Below are positions 47,885 to 57,188 of a stretch of 64,000 nucleotides of DNA, one piece after another. A program made the position numbers and the translations under genes. Source of the DNA: a bacterium. Its GTDB lineage: Bacteria; Oederibacteriota; Muellerivitia; Muellerivitales; Muellerivitaceae. The notes under the pieces were generated by a model that had not been told where the DNA came from, did not search any database, and worked only from the letters and a program-made list of their open reading frames with translations. The first letter of the stretch is position 1; each line of letters begins with the position of its first letter. The stretch spans positions 39,700 to 103,699 of the forward strand of contig DASZRK010000076.1 of assembly GCA_035549195.1 (NCBI GenBank), written 5' to 3'.

Positions 47885-50395
47885 TCACTTGATGGTCACC
47901 GGCGGTGCGTCCCAGATCTCCTCGGCATATTCGCGGATCGTCCGGTCGCTGGAGAACTTACCCATCCTTGCCACGTTCAGGATGGACATCCGGGTCCAGG
48001 CCGCCTGGTCCCGATAGAGTTCGGAGACCCTTTCCTGGCACTCCACATAGGCGTCGAAATCCGCCAGGAGCATGTACTCGTCATGGGATAACAGGCTTTC
48101 CACCAGGGGTTTGAAAAGACCGGGGTTATCCGGGGAAAAGAACCCGCTGGCCGTCAGGTCCAGGACGCCCTTGAGCTCGGGGGAACGGTCGTAGAACTCC
48201 CGGGGCTTGTAGCCTTTCCTTTGGACGTCCTCCACCTCTTGGGCGGTGAGCCCGAAAATGAAGATGTTGTCCTTCCCCACCTCCTCCTCGATCTCGATAT
48301 TGGCCCCGTCCAGGGTGCCGATGGTGAGTGCCCCATTGAGCGCGAACTTCATGTTCCCCGTTCCCGAAGCCTCCTTACCGGCGGTGGAGATCTGTTCGGA
48401 GAGGTCGGTGGCCGGGATGATCTTCTCGGCCAGCGACACCCGGTAATTGGGGGCGAAAAGGCACATCAACTTGCCCTTGATCTGCGGGTCCTGGTTCACG
48501 ATGTCCGAAATGGCGCCGATGAACTTGATGATGAGCTTGGCCCGTTGGTAACCCGGGGCCGCTTTGCCCCCGAAGATGACCGTACGGGGCACGAAGACCG
48601 CCTTGGGATCCGCCTTGATCCGGCGGTAGAGGGCGATGACGTGCAGGGCGTTCAGGAGTTGGCGCTTGTATTCGTGGATTCGTTTCACCTGGACGTCGAA
48701 AAGCGAGTTGGGGTCCACCGCCAGGCGCTGTTCCATGGCGATGAGGGCCGCCAACTTCTCCTTGTTCTGGCGCTTGATCTCCCGCCATTGGTCCTGGAAT
48801 TTCCTGTCGTCGGCGAATTTCTCGAGTTTCTTCAAGTGGTCCAGGTCGGTCACCCATTTGTCCCCGATCTTGGAGGTGATCAATTCCCCGAGGCCCGGAT
48901 TGCACTTGCGCAGCCACCGTCGTTGGGTAATGCCGTTCGTCTTGTTGTTGAACCGTTCCGGGAAAAGCTCATAGAAATCGGGCACCACCGTCTTTTGCAA
49001 AAGCTCCGTATGGAGCGCCGAGACCCCATTGACCGAGTGGCTCCCCACGATGGCCAGGTAGGCCATCCGGATCTGCGGGTCGGCCCCTTCCTCGAAGATG
49101 GAAACGCGACGGAGCCGTTCGTTGTCCCCGGGGAACCGGTTGGCCACCTCGCGCAGGAACCGGGCGTTGATCTCCTGGATGATCTGCAGGTGCCGGGGGA
49201 AAAGCCGACCAAAGAGGCTCACGGGCCATTTTTCCAGGGCTTCGGGCAGCAGGGTATGGTTGGTGTAGCCGAAGACCGACCTGGTGATCTCCCAACTCAG
49301 GTCCCAATCGAGGCCCTCCTCGTCCATCAGCACCCGCATGAACTCGGCGATGGCGATGGTGGGATGGGTATCGTTCATCTGGATGGCGGCCGCATCGGGC
49401 AAGGCCCGGAAATCGGAATATTCCCGTTTGAAACGGCGCACGATATCCTGGATGGAGGCGGACACGAAGAAATACTGTTGTTTGAGCCTCAATTCCCGTC
49501 CTTCGGGGCTGTTGTCGTTGGGATAGAGGACCTTGGAGATCGTTTCGGTCCCGGTCTTCTTGGAAGTGGCGGCGAAATAGTCGCCCTTGTTGAAGAAATC
49601 CAGGTCGAATTCTTCGGTGGCTTTGGCGGACCAAAGCCGCAGATTATTGACCGTCTTGTTCCCATAACCCGGCACGGGCGTGTCGTAGGCCGTGGCCAGA
49701 ACGTCCTCGGTCTCGACCCATTCGAAGACCTGGCGGCCCTGGCGGGTCTCCCGGGAGACCACCCGTCCGCCGAACTTCACCCGGTAGGTGTATTCGGGGC
49801 GGTTCTTTTCCCAGGGGTTTTCCCGGGAAAGCCACTCGTCCGGTTCCTCCACCTGATAGCCGCGGACGATCTTCTGCCTGAAAATACCGTAGTCGTAGCG
49901 GATACCGTAGCCATAGGCGGGGATCCCCAGGGTGGCCAGGGAATCGAGGAAACAGGCGGCCAACCGGCCCAAACCTCCGTTCCCCAGACCCGCGTCGATC
50001 TCGGTCTCCCGTAGCTCCTCCAGCGTCAAGCCCATGTCCTCCAGGGCCTTGGACACCGCATCCTCCACCTGGAGATTGATGATCGAATTGCCCAGGGTGC
50101 GGCCGATGAGGAACTCCAGGGACAGGTAATAGACCCGTTTCACTTTTTGGTCCCGGTAGGTCTTCTGGGTCAGCACCCAGTTCTCCACCTGCCGGTCGCG
50201 GATGGCATAGGCCAGGCTCAGGTAGCGGTCGTATTGGGTGGCGGCGATCGGTTCTTTGATGAGCCGGTATTTGAGGTTCTCCTGGAAGGAATGACGGAAA
50301 TCCTCGGCCCGGACCCCCTTATAAAGCTCGAATTCGGGGGTCGCCACGGAAGCCGCCCGGTGCTTGGGCTTCTTATCGGTCTTGGTCTTTTTCAT
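47885..50395 (-). CDS. glgP: Glycogen/maltodextrin phosphorylase
   Basis: An 836-residue enzyme that releases glucose 1-phosphate from the ends of glycogen or maltodextrins. The pyridoxal-phosphate lysine lies in SGTGNMKFALNGA and the glycine-rich GAGLGNGGLGRLAACF-type loop (DAGLGNGGLGRLAACF) is present near residue 130. The length is that of the usual GlgP. No other glycogen gene is adjacent. A small membrane protein gene overlaps its start by 23 bases. Confidence 0.95.
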   Translation of the reverse strand: MKKTKTDKKPKHRAASVATPEFELYKGVRAEDFRHSFQENLKYRLIKEPIAATQYDRYLSLAYAIRDRQVENWVLTQKTYRDQKVKRVYYLSLEFLIGRTLGNSIINLQVEDAVSKALEDMGLTLEELRETEIDAGLGNGGLGRLAACFLDSLATLGIPAYGYGIRYDYGIFRQKIVRGYQVEEPDEWLSRENPWEKNRPEYTYRVKFGGRVVSRETRQGRQVFEWVETEDVLATAYDTPVPGYGNKTVNNLRLWSAKATEEFDLDFFNKGDYFAATSKKTGTETISKVLYPNDNSPEGRELRLKQQYFFVSASIQDIVRRFKREYSDFRALPDAAAIQMNDTHPTIAIAEFMRVLMDEEGLDWDLSWEITRSVFGYTNHTLLPEALEKWPVSLFGRLFPRHLQIIQEINARFLREVANRFPGDNERLRRVSIFEEGADPQIRMAYLAIVGSHSVNGVSALHTELLQKTVVPDFYELFPERFNNKTNGITQRRWLRKCNPGLGELITSKIGDKWVTDLDHLKKLEKFADDRKFQDQWREIKRQNKEKLAALIAMEQRLAVDPNSLFDVQVKRIHEYKRQLLNALHVIALYRRIKADPKAVFVPRTVIFGGKAAPGYQRAKLIIKFIGAISDIVNQDPQIKGKLMCLFAPNYRVSLAEKIIPATDLSEQISTAGKEASGTGNMKFALNGALTIGTLDGANIEIEEEVGKDNIFIFGLTAQEVEDVQRKGYKPREFYDRSPELKGVLDLTASGFFSPDNPGLFKPLVESLLSHDEYMLLADFDAYVECQERVSELYRDQAAWTRMSILNVARMGKFSSDRTIREYAEEIWDAPPVTIK

Positions 50396-50657
50396 GGTCT
50401 TCCTTTACCTCGAATTCGGCGTCGATGGCCGAGGGATCGGCCAAGCGCTCGTGGGATGACGGACGACGCAAAGTGGGTTTTCCCGGGGTTCCCTCGGGAG
50501 ACGGGAACATCAGGACACGGACCAAACCGACCCCCAAAGCCAGGGCTCCTACCAGGAGCCCCAAGGCGATGGCGAAGGGAAGCAGGGCCAGCGCCAGGAG
50601 GGCCAGGATGGGCACGATCCATCCGGAAAAACGCATGGAATGGACTTGGAACCACAT
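50373..50657 (-). CDS. Small membrane protein upstream of glgP
   Basis: A 94-residue protein with a long hydrophobic stretch at about 12-50 (two closely packed helices, rich in Leu and Ala) and a charged C-terminal tail (EFEVKEDHEKDQDR). GAGGGAGG precedes the ATG at 50657. The 23-base overlap with glgP and the good ribosome binding site support translation, but no homologue comes to mind. Confidence 0.5.
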   Translation of the reverse strand: MWFQVHSMRFSGWIVPILALLALALLPFAIALGLLVGALALGVGLVRVLMFPSPEGTPGKPTLRRPSSHERLADPSAIDAEFEVKEDHEKDQDR

Positions 50658-50863
50658 GGCGCCTCCCTCGAAAGTCGGGAGGCATTTTCCAATAGCTCAC
50701 CCCTTTTCTCAACCTGGCATTTCCCTGTGCCCCGCATTTCACAAATTTGAAATTTTCCACAGGGAAGTGGTTTCCCGTCCTTGTCATGGGATTTTTTCGA
50801 GATTTCCCCTTGGAAGCTCCGTCCTCAGGCCCATTCGGGGTCTAAAACCGTTCCAAATGCCAA

Positions 50864-50891
50864 TTTTCATTTCCGCTTGTCCTGCTAAAAT
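50864..50891 (+). promoter_or_regulatory. Promoter of the 6S RNA gene
   Basis: TTTTCA (50864-50869), 16 bp, and TAAAAT (50886-50891), with TG upstream of the -10 (TGCTAAAAT). The expected start about seven bases later coincides with the 5' end of the 6S closing stem. The 206 bp between this promoter and the small membrane gene hold nothing recognisable. Confidence 0.6.
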
Positions 50892-50897
50892 ACCCCT

Positions 50898-51079
50898 TGA
50901 GCCGCCTGCGGTGTTCGACACCTCGGGCGGGAAATTCTGAGCCACAAAAATAAAAAACGGGTTCCCATAGCGATCGGGGATGGTCTTCTTCGGAAGCGAT
51001 GAACCGCTCGTGAGGGCGCCCACCTGTCTCTGACAGGCCTCAGAAAAGTACCGTCCAAACCGGCACAGGTGGGGGCTCA
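50898..51079 (+). ncRNA. ssrS: 6S RNA
   Basis: A non-coding stretch of 182 nt between a promoter and rarA with the features of 6S RNA, which binds RNA polymerase holoenzyme by imitating an open promoter. The 5' part contains GCCTGCGGTGTTCG, matching the CCTGCCGTGTTCG block of alphaproteobacterial 6S. The ends pair (TGAGCC at 50898-50903 with GGCTCA at 51074-51079, continued by CCTG/CAGG). TTCTGAGCC (50935-50943) can pair with GGCCTCAGAA (51036-51045) to form the stem next to the central bubble, and CCTGTC-TCT-GACAGG (51023-51037) is an alternative local hairpin on the 3' side. fthC and rarA nearby fit known 6S contexts. Confidence 0.82.
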
Positions 51080-51128
51080 CTTTCATTTCCTTCCCTTTTC
51101 CCCTGCTCCAATCCCATGGAACGGATCT

Positions 51129-52463
51129 ATGGACCTCTTCGACCACGCTTCGGAAGACGATTCCGCTTTAAGCGGCCGCCCCCTGGCCATCCGTATGTCG
51201 CCCCGAACCTTGGACGAGTACGTGGGCCAGGAGCATCTGGTGGGCCCGGGCAAACTGCTTCGGCGCCTCCTGGAAGCCAACCGCATCGTTTCCCTGATCC
51301 TCTACGGCCCCCCGGGCACCGGCAAGACCGGCTTCGCCCGCTTGGTGGCCCGCCGCAACAAGGGCCGCTTCGTGGCCTTGAATGCGGTCACCTCGGGGTT
51401 GGCCGACCTGCGCAAGGTCTTCGACGAAGCCCAGGAGACCAAGAAGCTCTACCAGCGCACCACCATCCTTTTCCTGGACGAGATCCATCATTTCAACAAG
51501 AGCCAGCAGGACGCCCTGTTGCCCCATTTGGAGCAAGGCACCATCCTTCTGGTCGGGGCCACCACCCAGAACCCCTTCTTCGCCCTCAACAGCGCCCTTC
51601 TTTCCCGCTCCCGGGTCTGTGAATTGAGATTACTGGACGAGAAGGACCTAGGGACCATCCTGGACCGCGCTTTGGCCGACAAGGACCGGGGGTTGGGCAA
51701 TTACCAAGTGGACCTGAGACCTGATGCCCGGACCCACCTGCTGAAGGCTTCATCGGGCGATGGACGTACCCTCTTGAACGCGTTGGAAGTGGGGGTCCTG
51801 ACCACTCCCCCGGACGCTCAAGGGACCATCGTCCTCACGCTGGAAGTGGCCCAGGAGTCCATCCAAAAAAAGATGGTCCAATACGACGCCTCCGGGGACC
51901 AGCACTACGACACCATCTCGGCTTTCATCAAGAGTATCCGGGGATCGGACCCCGACGCGTCCCTCTATTGGCTGGCCAAGATGCTTTATGCCGGGGAGGA
52001 TCCCCGCTTCATCGCCCGGCGTTTGGTCATCTCCGCCGCTGAGGATGTGGGCAACGCCGACCCCCAGGCCCTGCCCCTCGCCGTCGCGGCCCAGCAGGCC
52101 CTGGAATTCATTGGACTGCCCGAAGGCCGCATCCCCCTGGCCCAGGCGACCGTCTACCTGGCCTGCGCCCCCAAGAGCAATGCGGCTTACAAGGGTTTGG
52201 AAGGAGCGACCGAGGATGTCAAAAAGGAATCCACCAAGGAAGTCCCCCTCCACCTGAAGGATGGCCATTACCCCGGTGCCAAGGTCCTAGGGCATGGGCA
52301 AGGCTACCAATATGCCCACGACCATCCCGACCACTATGTGAAGCAGGAATATGCCCCCAATCCAGGCCGTTATTACCTGCCGACCACCTTAGGTCATGAG
52401 GCCAAGATCAAGGCTTGGCTGGAGCATTTGGCCGAATTGGACAAGGGCTCCCAACAGCCTTAA
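51129..52463 (+). CDS. rarA: Replication-associated recombination ATPase RarA
   Basis: A 444-residue AAA+ protein of the RarA/MgsA/Mgs1 family acting at stalled replication forks. Walker A is GPPGTGKTGFA, Walker B LFLDEIHHFNKSQQD and sensor 1 GATTQNP. The C-terminal part includes the typical SAFIKSIRGSDPDASLYWLAKML and the helical tetramerisation region. The start at 51129 gives the family N-terminus MDLFDHAS; in-frame codons upstream run into the 6S gene. It is the first protein gene after 6S RNA. Confidence 0.95.
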   Translation: MDLFDHASEDDSALSGRPLAIRMSPRTLDEYVGQEHLVGPGKLLRRLLEANRIVSLILYGPPGTGKTGFARLVARRNKGRFVALNAVTSGLADLRKVFDEAQETKKLYQRTTILFLDEIHHFNKSQQDALLPHLEQGTILLVGATTQNPFFALNSALLSRSRVCELRLLDEKDLGTILDRALADKDRGLGNYQVDLRPDARTHLLKASSGDGRTLLNALEVGVLTTPPDAQGTIVLTLEVAQESIQKKMVQYDASGDQHYDTISAFIKSIRGSDPDASLYWLAKMLYAGEDPRFIARRLVISAAEDVGNADPQALPLAVAAQQALEFIGLPEGRIPLAQATVYLACAPKSNAAYKGLEGATEDVKKESTKEVPLHLKDGHYPGAKVLGHGQGYQYAHDHPDHYVKQEYAPNPGRYYLPTTLGHEAKIKAWLEHLAELDKGSQQP

Positions 52464-52503
52464 ATTGGGGTGAGCCGGCAAAGCCCATCCCTGAACGGAA
52501 CCC

Positions 52504-53085
52504 ATGTCCCAACCAAGAACCAAGGATTTTTTGAGGGAACAATTCAAGAAAGTCCGGTCCCAGGTCCCACCCGACTTGGCGGAAGCCGCCTCCCAAGGGG
52601 TATGGGCCATCCTTTCCAAACGGCCCGAATTCGATGCCGCCCGCCACATCGGGGCCTTCTTTTCGGTCGGAACCGAGATCAATACCTATCCCATCCTGGA
52701 GGGCATCCTCCAAGAGGGGAAAAAGCTCTATCTCCCGAGGCTGGTCAAGGATCAAAACCGTTTCGACTTCGTCCAGGTTGCCGACTTCGAGCACTTGTCC
52801 CCCGGACCCTTCGGGATCCAGGAACCCTCCGGCGGACATCCGACCGCCACGGCCGAATTGGACCTGGTCCTGGTGCCCGGCTTGGCTTTCGATCCCCGGG
52901 GACACCGCTTGGGCTTCGGCCTGGGGTTCTACGACCGTGTTCTTCCCCACCTGCGGCCCGGGGCCCTGTCCCTTGGGGTGGGTTATGGCTTCCAAATGGT
53001 GGAACACCTGCCGGAAGACCCCCATGACATCCCCTTGAAGGCCCTGCTCACCGAAAAAGGTTTCATCTACCGCAAGGAGCCGTGA
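52504..53085 (+). CDS. fthC: 5-formyltetrahydrofolate cyclo-ligase
   Basis: A 193-residue enzyme (YgfA/FAU1 family) converting 5-formyl-THF to 5,10-methenyl-THF with ATP. The basic N-terminal helix REQFKKVRSQV, the substrate segment VGTEINTYPIL and the nucleotide loop DPRGHRLGFGLGFYDR are all present. In many bacteria this gene is next to the 6S RNA gene, as here with only rarA between. Forty bases separate it from rarA. Confidence 0.93.
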   Translation: MSQPRTKDFLREQFKKVRSQVPPDLAEAASQGVWAILSKRPEFDAARHIGAFFSVGTEINTYPILEGILQEGKKLYLPRLVKDQNRFDFVQVADFEHLSPGPFGIQEPSGGHPTATAELDLVLVPGLAFDPRGHRLGFGLGFYDRVLPHLRPGALSLGVGYGFQMVEHLPEDPHDIPLKALLTEKGFIYRKEP

Positions 53086-53220
53086 ACCACCCGGGTCACC
53101 GGGCGGCCTTTTGCCCTGCAATTTCAAAAGACTTCAGGTATAAATAGTCGGCCTATCCCACTCCTCAAATCCATCCGGGCCCGCGGCTCACTTGATGCCC
53201 TGGGTGGTTAGAAAGACTTC

Positions 53221-54006
53221 ATGAACATCCTGCTCATCGGTGACATCATCGGGAAACCCGGCCGTCACGCCGTGCACAACTGCATGGGACGGATCAAAGG
53301 GGATCACAAGATCGATTTCGTGGTGGCCAACGGGGAGAACCTGGCGGGGGGCGCCGGCATCCAACCCGATTCCTTCAAGGCCATCCTGGAAACGGGCGTG
53401 GATGTGGTGACCAGTGGCAACCACATTTGGTCCAAGAAGGAAGTGAAGGAGATCCTGGGACACGACGTTCGGCTCTTGCGGCCGCATAATTACCCGCCGG
53501 GGAATGCGGGAACGGGCCTGGGGATCTACGACTGCCAGGGGATACCGGTGGCGGTGCTCAACCTCATGGGCCGCACCTTCATGAACATCAATTTGGATTG
53601 CCCTTTCCGGGCCGCCGACAAGGCCATCCAGGAGATCGGGAGCCGGGCCAAGGTCATCCTGGTGGATATGCACGCCGAGACCACCAGCGAGAAACGGGCC
53701 ATGGGTTGGTATTTGGACGGCCGGGTCTCGTCGGTCACGGGGACCCACACCCACATCATGACGGCCGACGAGGAGATCCTACCGGGGGGAACGGCCTACT
53801 TGACCGACATCGGCATGTCGGGCTCGCCCAACTCGGTCATCGGGATGAAACAGCCCCAGGTGCTCTCGCGTTTCATTTCCGGGGCACCCTCCCGCTTCGA
53901 GGTTTCCGAGGAACTGCCCTATCTTTTCCAGGGGGTGGTGGTGTCCGTCGATACCATGACAGGCAAGGCGACCCGGATCGAACGGATCCGCCAAACGGTC
54001 AACTGA
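53221..54006 (+). CDS. ymdB: YmdB-type metallophosphoesterase
   Basis: A 261-residue phosphodiesterase of the YmdB (TIGR00282) family, which hydrolyses 2',3'-cyclic nucleotides and influences RNA turnover and biofilm formation in Bacillus. Metal ligands are in IGDIIGKPG, NGENLAGG, SGNHIW, VDMHAE and GTHTHIMTADE. The rny gene that usually precedes it is absent; a 135-bp spacer with a TATAAA hexamer (53139-53144) separates it from fthC. It ends six bases from the convergent TPR gene. Confidence 0.93.
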   Translation: MNILLIGDIIGKPGRHAVHNCMGRIKGDHKIDFVVANGENLAGGAGIQPDSFKAILETGVDVVTSGNHIWSKKEVKEILGHDVRLLRPHNYPPGNAGTGLGIYDCQGIPVAVLNLMGRTFMNINLDCPFRAADKAIQEIGSRAKVILVDMHAETTSEKRAMGWYLDGRVSSVTGTHTHIMTADEEILPGGTAYLTDIGMSGSPNSVIGMKQPQVLSRFISGAPSRFEVSEELPYLFQGVVVSVDTMTGKATRIERIRQTVN

Positions 54007-54012
54007 CCCGGA

Positions 54013-55185
54013 TCACTTGATCTCGCTGCGCAGGTCCATGGAATCATTGGAAACGGGAGCGGGGGTCGGGACCGGCGTCGGCCGGACCTCCGACTTCGGG
54101 ACGGCTTTCCCCTTTTTCCGCACCGTCGAAGTCTTCTTCGCGGCCGCCTTCTTCTTGGCGGTCTTGGCTTCCTTTTCCAACTTGGCCTTCAGCCGCGGGT
54201 AATAATGCCTGGCCGACTTGGTCCTCGGATCGATCGCCAGGGCCTTTTTATAACATTCGAGCGCTTTGCGGTCGTGATCCTTCACCTTATGGGCGTGAAA
54301 TTCGTAGATGACCCCCAGGGTGGCATAGGCTTCCGCGTATTTGTAAGGATGCTTGTGTTTCTCCTTCAAGTTCAAAGACTTGCGGAGCGCCTTCATGGCC
54401 ACCGGATGGTTCCCCGCCAGGAAGGCTTCCATCCCGATGTCGTAATATTTTTTGCTCTCTTCCACCGAACTCACCGGTTCATTGTCGATCACAGGAATAG
54501 GCGTCGCGGTGGGTCCATCGAGGGAAATGACCTGGGCGGGCCCCGGAGTGGGTGTATCCGTGACCATCGGCATCATCGTGACCGTCGGGCTCGGCGAAGC
54601 CGGGACTGGGGTCGCCGTCGGGGGAAGCGGCGTAGGGGTCGGGGTCGCCGCCGGTTTGAGGTCGATGGAAAAGCTCAACCCGGCCCGGGCGTCCACATAT
54701 TGGAGCGAATTGGGATCGGTGAACCAATGACTGCCGACCGCTACATCGAGGAAAATCGGTCCGGCCATATGGACCCGGCTTCCCAACCCGGCCTTCAAGT
54801 GGATCGGACCTCCGTTGGAACCGAGGTTCAGCCCGGTGGCGCCGAAAAGATACGGCGAGAATTTCTGGATCCCGTTGTCCCAAGGAAAGAGCCGGCCTTC
54901 CAGGTCGAGGGTCAGGATGGAAAAGGTCGAGCTCGAGAAGAAGCCTTCGGTCTGCAGGCCCAATCCGATGGAGGCCATCGACGCCGGGTTCCATTCCGCG
55001 AGGAATTCACCGCCAATGGCATCGGTGGTGCTTTGGGTCAATCCCAAGGGTTGGACCGGGGTCCCATAATCGCCGAAAAGGCTGATGCTAAGGGGCGAAA
55101 CCTCGGTAGCACCCAAAGGAACGGCCCCCAGGAAGGCCAAGCACAAACCAGCTGCGGTTCCCCGGAGCTTGGCGCCCAGCATCAT
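54013..55185 (-). CDS. Exported beta-barrel-like protein with TPR and Lys-rich tail
   Basis: A 390-residue protein. A signal peptide (1-26) precedes about 150 residues of alternating strands (LSISLFGDYGTPV, GVGLSFSIDL-type ends) like a small outer-membrane barrel. A Pro-Thr-rich linker (about 178-230) leads to TPR helices (about 235-325, KKYYDIGMEAFLAGNHPVAMKALRKSL) and a tail of Lys/Ala repeats. If the N-part is a barrel, the TPR would lie outside it or in the periplasm depending on topology. The function is not known. The start overlaps the stop of the upstream TPR gene by four bases? The order is TPR gene 55769-55182 first, then this one by ATGA coupling. Confidence 0.65.
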   Translation of the reverse strand: MMLGAKLRGTAAGLCLAFLGAVPLGATEVSPLSISLFGDYGTPVQPLGLTQSTTDAIGGEFLAEWNPASMASIGLGLQTEGFFSSSTFSILTLDLEGRLFPWDNGIQKFSPYLFGATGLNLGSNGGPIHLKAGLGSRVHMAGPIFLDVAVGSHWFTDPNSLQYVDARAGLSFSIDLKPAATPTPTPLPPTATPVPASPSPTVTMMPMVTDTPTPGPAQVISLDGPTATPIPVIDNEPVSSVEESKKYYDIGMEAFLAGNHPVAMKALRKSLNLKEKHKHPYKYAEAYATLGVIYEFHAHKVKDHDRKALECYKKALAIDPRTKSARHYYPRLKAKLEKEAKTAKKKAAAKKTSTVRKKGKAVPKSEVRPTPVPTPAPVSNDSMDLRSEIK

Positions 55186-55769
55186 TTGCCCTTCTTGATC
55201 AGACGCTGCACTTCTTTGAGATGCCGCAGGGCGGTCCGATTCTTTTTCTCGTAGTGCAGTGCCAGTTTGTAATAGTGCAGCGCCTTATCGTAATGAATGA
55301 CCCGGAACTGGTAGATGACCCCCAGCATCGCCGCGGCCTCGGCGTAATAGAACTTCTGGGTATAGGGGTCGTTCATCTCGAGGGCTCTCTTCAATTCACG
55401 AATGGCACTGTCGTAATCCTGCTCCTGGTAGTTCTTGATGCCCGCCGCGTAAACATCCTTCATCTTGAGGGTTCCATGGACGATCTGGGTGGTCTCGGCG
55501 GGTTCTTCCTCGGACTTCTTGTCCTGACCTGCTTCCGGCTCCACCGTGACCTCGGCGGTCGGGGTCGGTTCGGCCTTCATTTCAGGAACGGGGCTGGGGT
55601 GGGTGGTCTCCAGAACGGGTTGGGCGGTCGGCACAGCGGTCGGTTGGGAAGCCGGGGTCGGACCTCCGTCCCCCAGGTCGATCTCCGTATCGGCCCAGGC
55701 GTGAATGGCCGAAAGACCCGCCCCCAGTAAGAGGATGACGAAGAGTTGCCGGACCATGGGATATTTCAC
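55182..55769 (-). CDS. Exported TPR protein with Pro-Thr linker
   Basis: A 195-residue protein with a signal peptide (about 1-27, QLFVILLLGAGLSAIHAWA), a Pro-rich linker (30-75) and two to three tetratricopeptide repeats (about 95-185; YAAGIKNYQEQDYDSAIRELKRAL). The repeats closely resemble those of the next gene (KALECYKKAL versus KALHYYKLAL), so the two are probably paralogous in this part and translated together. GGAGG stands six bases before the ATG. TPRs bind partner proteins; the partner is unknown. Confidence 0.7.
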   Translation of the reverse strand: MKYPMVRQLFVILLLGAGLSAIHAWADTEIDLGDGGPTPASQPTAVPTAQPVLETTHPSPVPEMKAEPTPTAEVTVEPEAGQDKKSEEEPAETTQIVHGTLKMKDVYAAGIKNYQEQDYDSAIRELKRALEMNDPYTQKFYYAEAAAMLGVIYQFRVIHYDKALHYYKLALHYEKKNRTALRHLKEVQRLIKKGK

Positions 55770-55840
55770 GGGAAACCTCCGGGATGAATGCAGGAATTTT
55801 ATCAGGATTCAGGCCGAAAACCGACCCTTTACTTGCCTCC

Positions 55841-55856
55841 CCGGCCCTTAGGCCGG
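55841..55856 (-). terminator. Hairpin directly after hemL
   Basis: CCGGCC-TAAG-GGCCGG on the minus strand begins one base after the hemL stop codon. A GC-rich 6-bp stem in this place suggests transcript termination or protection, but no run of T follows. Confidence 0.35.
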
Positions 55857-57152
55857 TTATCGGAGGCTGCGAAGGCTCTCCCCTGCCGCTCGAACGATCT
55901 TTTTGAGATGCTTCCGGGACAAAGCCGTGGAGAAGAACATGGCTTCGAACTGGGAGGGGGGTAAGTAGATCCCCCGTTCAGCCATGGCCCAAAAGAACTT
56001 GGAATAACGCTCCCGGTCGCTTTTCTTGGCCTGTTCGTAATTTTCGACGGGGCCTGTCTGAAAGAAAAGGGTGGCCATGCTCCCCACCCTTTGGAAGCAT
56101 CCCGGGATATCGGACGATCTTAGGGCCCGGCGGATGCCCTCTTCGACGAAAGCGGCGGATCCCTCCAGTCCTGTATAGACCACAGGATCGGCGAGTGCCT
56201 TCAAAGTGGCGATCCCGGCGGCCATCGCCACGGGATTCCCCGACAAGGTTCCCGCCTGATAGACCGGACCCTCGGGAGCGACCTGTGCCATGAGGTCCGC
56301 CCGGCCGCCATAGGCGCCGACCGGCATCCCTCCGCCGATGATCTTTCCCAAGGTGGTCAGGTCGGGCCGAACCCCATAGAGGCTTTGGGCGCCGCCATAG
56401 GCAACCCGGAAACCTGTCATGACCTCGTCAAAGATGAGGAGCGCGCCATTCAGTTGGGTCGCTTCCCGCAAACCCTGGAGGAATCCCGGTCTTGGGGGGA
56501 CAAGTCCCATATTCCCCACCACCGGTTCCACGATGATGGCGGCGATATCATCGAATTTCCTGAAGGCAGCCTCCACCGCACCCAGGTCGTTGTAAGGAAG
56601 GCTCAAGGTGAGGGCGGCCAGCTCTTCGGGAACTCCCGGGCTATCGGGAAGCCCCAAGGTCGCCGCACCGCTGCCCGCCGCCACCAGCAAACTATCTCCG
56701 TGGCCATGGTAACAGCCATCGAACTTGATGATGCGCTTGCGCTTGGTCGCTGCCCGGGCCAAACGGATGGCACCGAGGACCGCCTCGGTCCCGGAACTGA
56801 CGAACCGGATCTTTTCTATGGAAGGAAAGGCCTTCTTGACCAGCAGGGCCAGGTCGGTCTCCAGGGACGAGGGTGCCCCGAAGCTCAGGCCCTTGCGGAT
56901 GGTCCTCCGTACCGCGTTCAGGACCGACTTTTCCCCATGGCCCAGGATGAGGGGACCCCAGGAACCCACGAGGTCGATATAGCGGTTCCCATCCGCGTCG
57001 ATAAGGTAAGGGCCTTTGCCCCGGGCGATGAAGATCGGGCTCCCGCCCACACCCTTGAAGGCGCGCACAGGGCTGTCCACCCCGCCGACAAGGTGCCTTT
57101 GGGCCTCAGCGAAGAGTTTCTTGGAGTGATCGGTCGAAAAACCTTTTTTCAT
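55857..57152 (-). CDS. hemL: Glutamate-1-semialdehyde 2,1-aminomutase
   Basis: A 431-residue pyridoxal-phosphate enzyme making 5-aminolevulinate, the second C5-pathway step. The N-terminus (LFAEAQRHLVGGVDSPVRAF) is diagnostic. The cofactor lysine is in LTTLGKIIGGGMPVGAYGG and FDEVMTGFRV binds the ring. It closes the haem operon, 36 bp behind hemB. Confidence 0.96.
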   Translation of the reverse strand: MKKGFSTDHSKKLFAEAQRHLVGGVDSPVRAFKGVGGSPIFIARGKGPYLIDADGNRYIDLVGSWGPLILGHGEKSVLNAVRRTIRKGLSFGAPSSLETDLALLVKKAFPSIEKIRFVSSGTEAVLGAIRLARAATKRKRIIKFDGCYHGHGDSLLVAAGSGAATLGLPDSPGVPEELAALTLSLPYNDLGAVEAAFRKFDDIAAIIVEPVVGNMGLVPPRPGFLQGLREATQLNGALLIFDEVMTGFRVAYGGAQSLYGVRPDLTTLGKIIGGGMPVGAYGGRADLMAQVAPEGPVYQAGTLSGNPVAMAAGIATLKALADPVVYTGLEGSAAFVEEGIRRALRSSDIPGCFQRVGSMATLFFQTGPVENYEQAKKSDRERYSKFFWAMAERGIYLPPSQFEAMFFSTALSRKHLKKIVRAAGESLRSLR

Positions 57153-57188
57153 GGCTTGTGCCTTTGGGTGATGGACTGAGCGTCCCGC

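Noticed and set aside
50425..50940. A plus-strand frame of 171 codons running into the 6S gene
   Set aside because: It overlaps glgP-upstream gene, promoter and 6S 5' end, and its product has no plausible fold.
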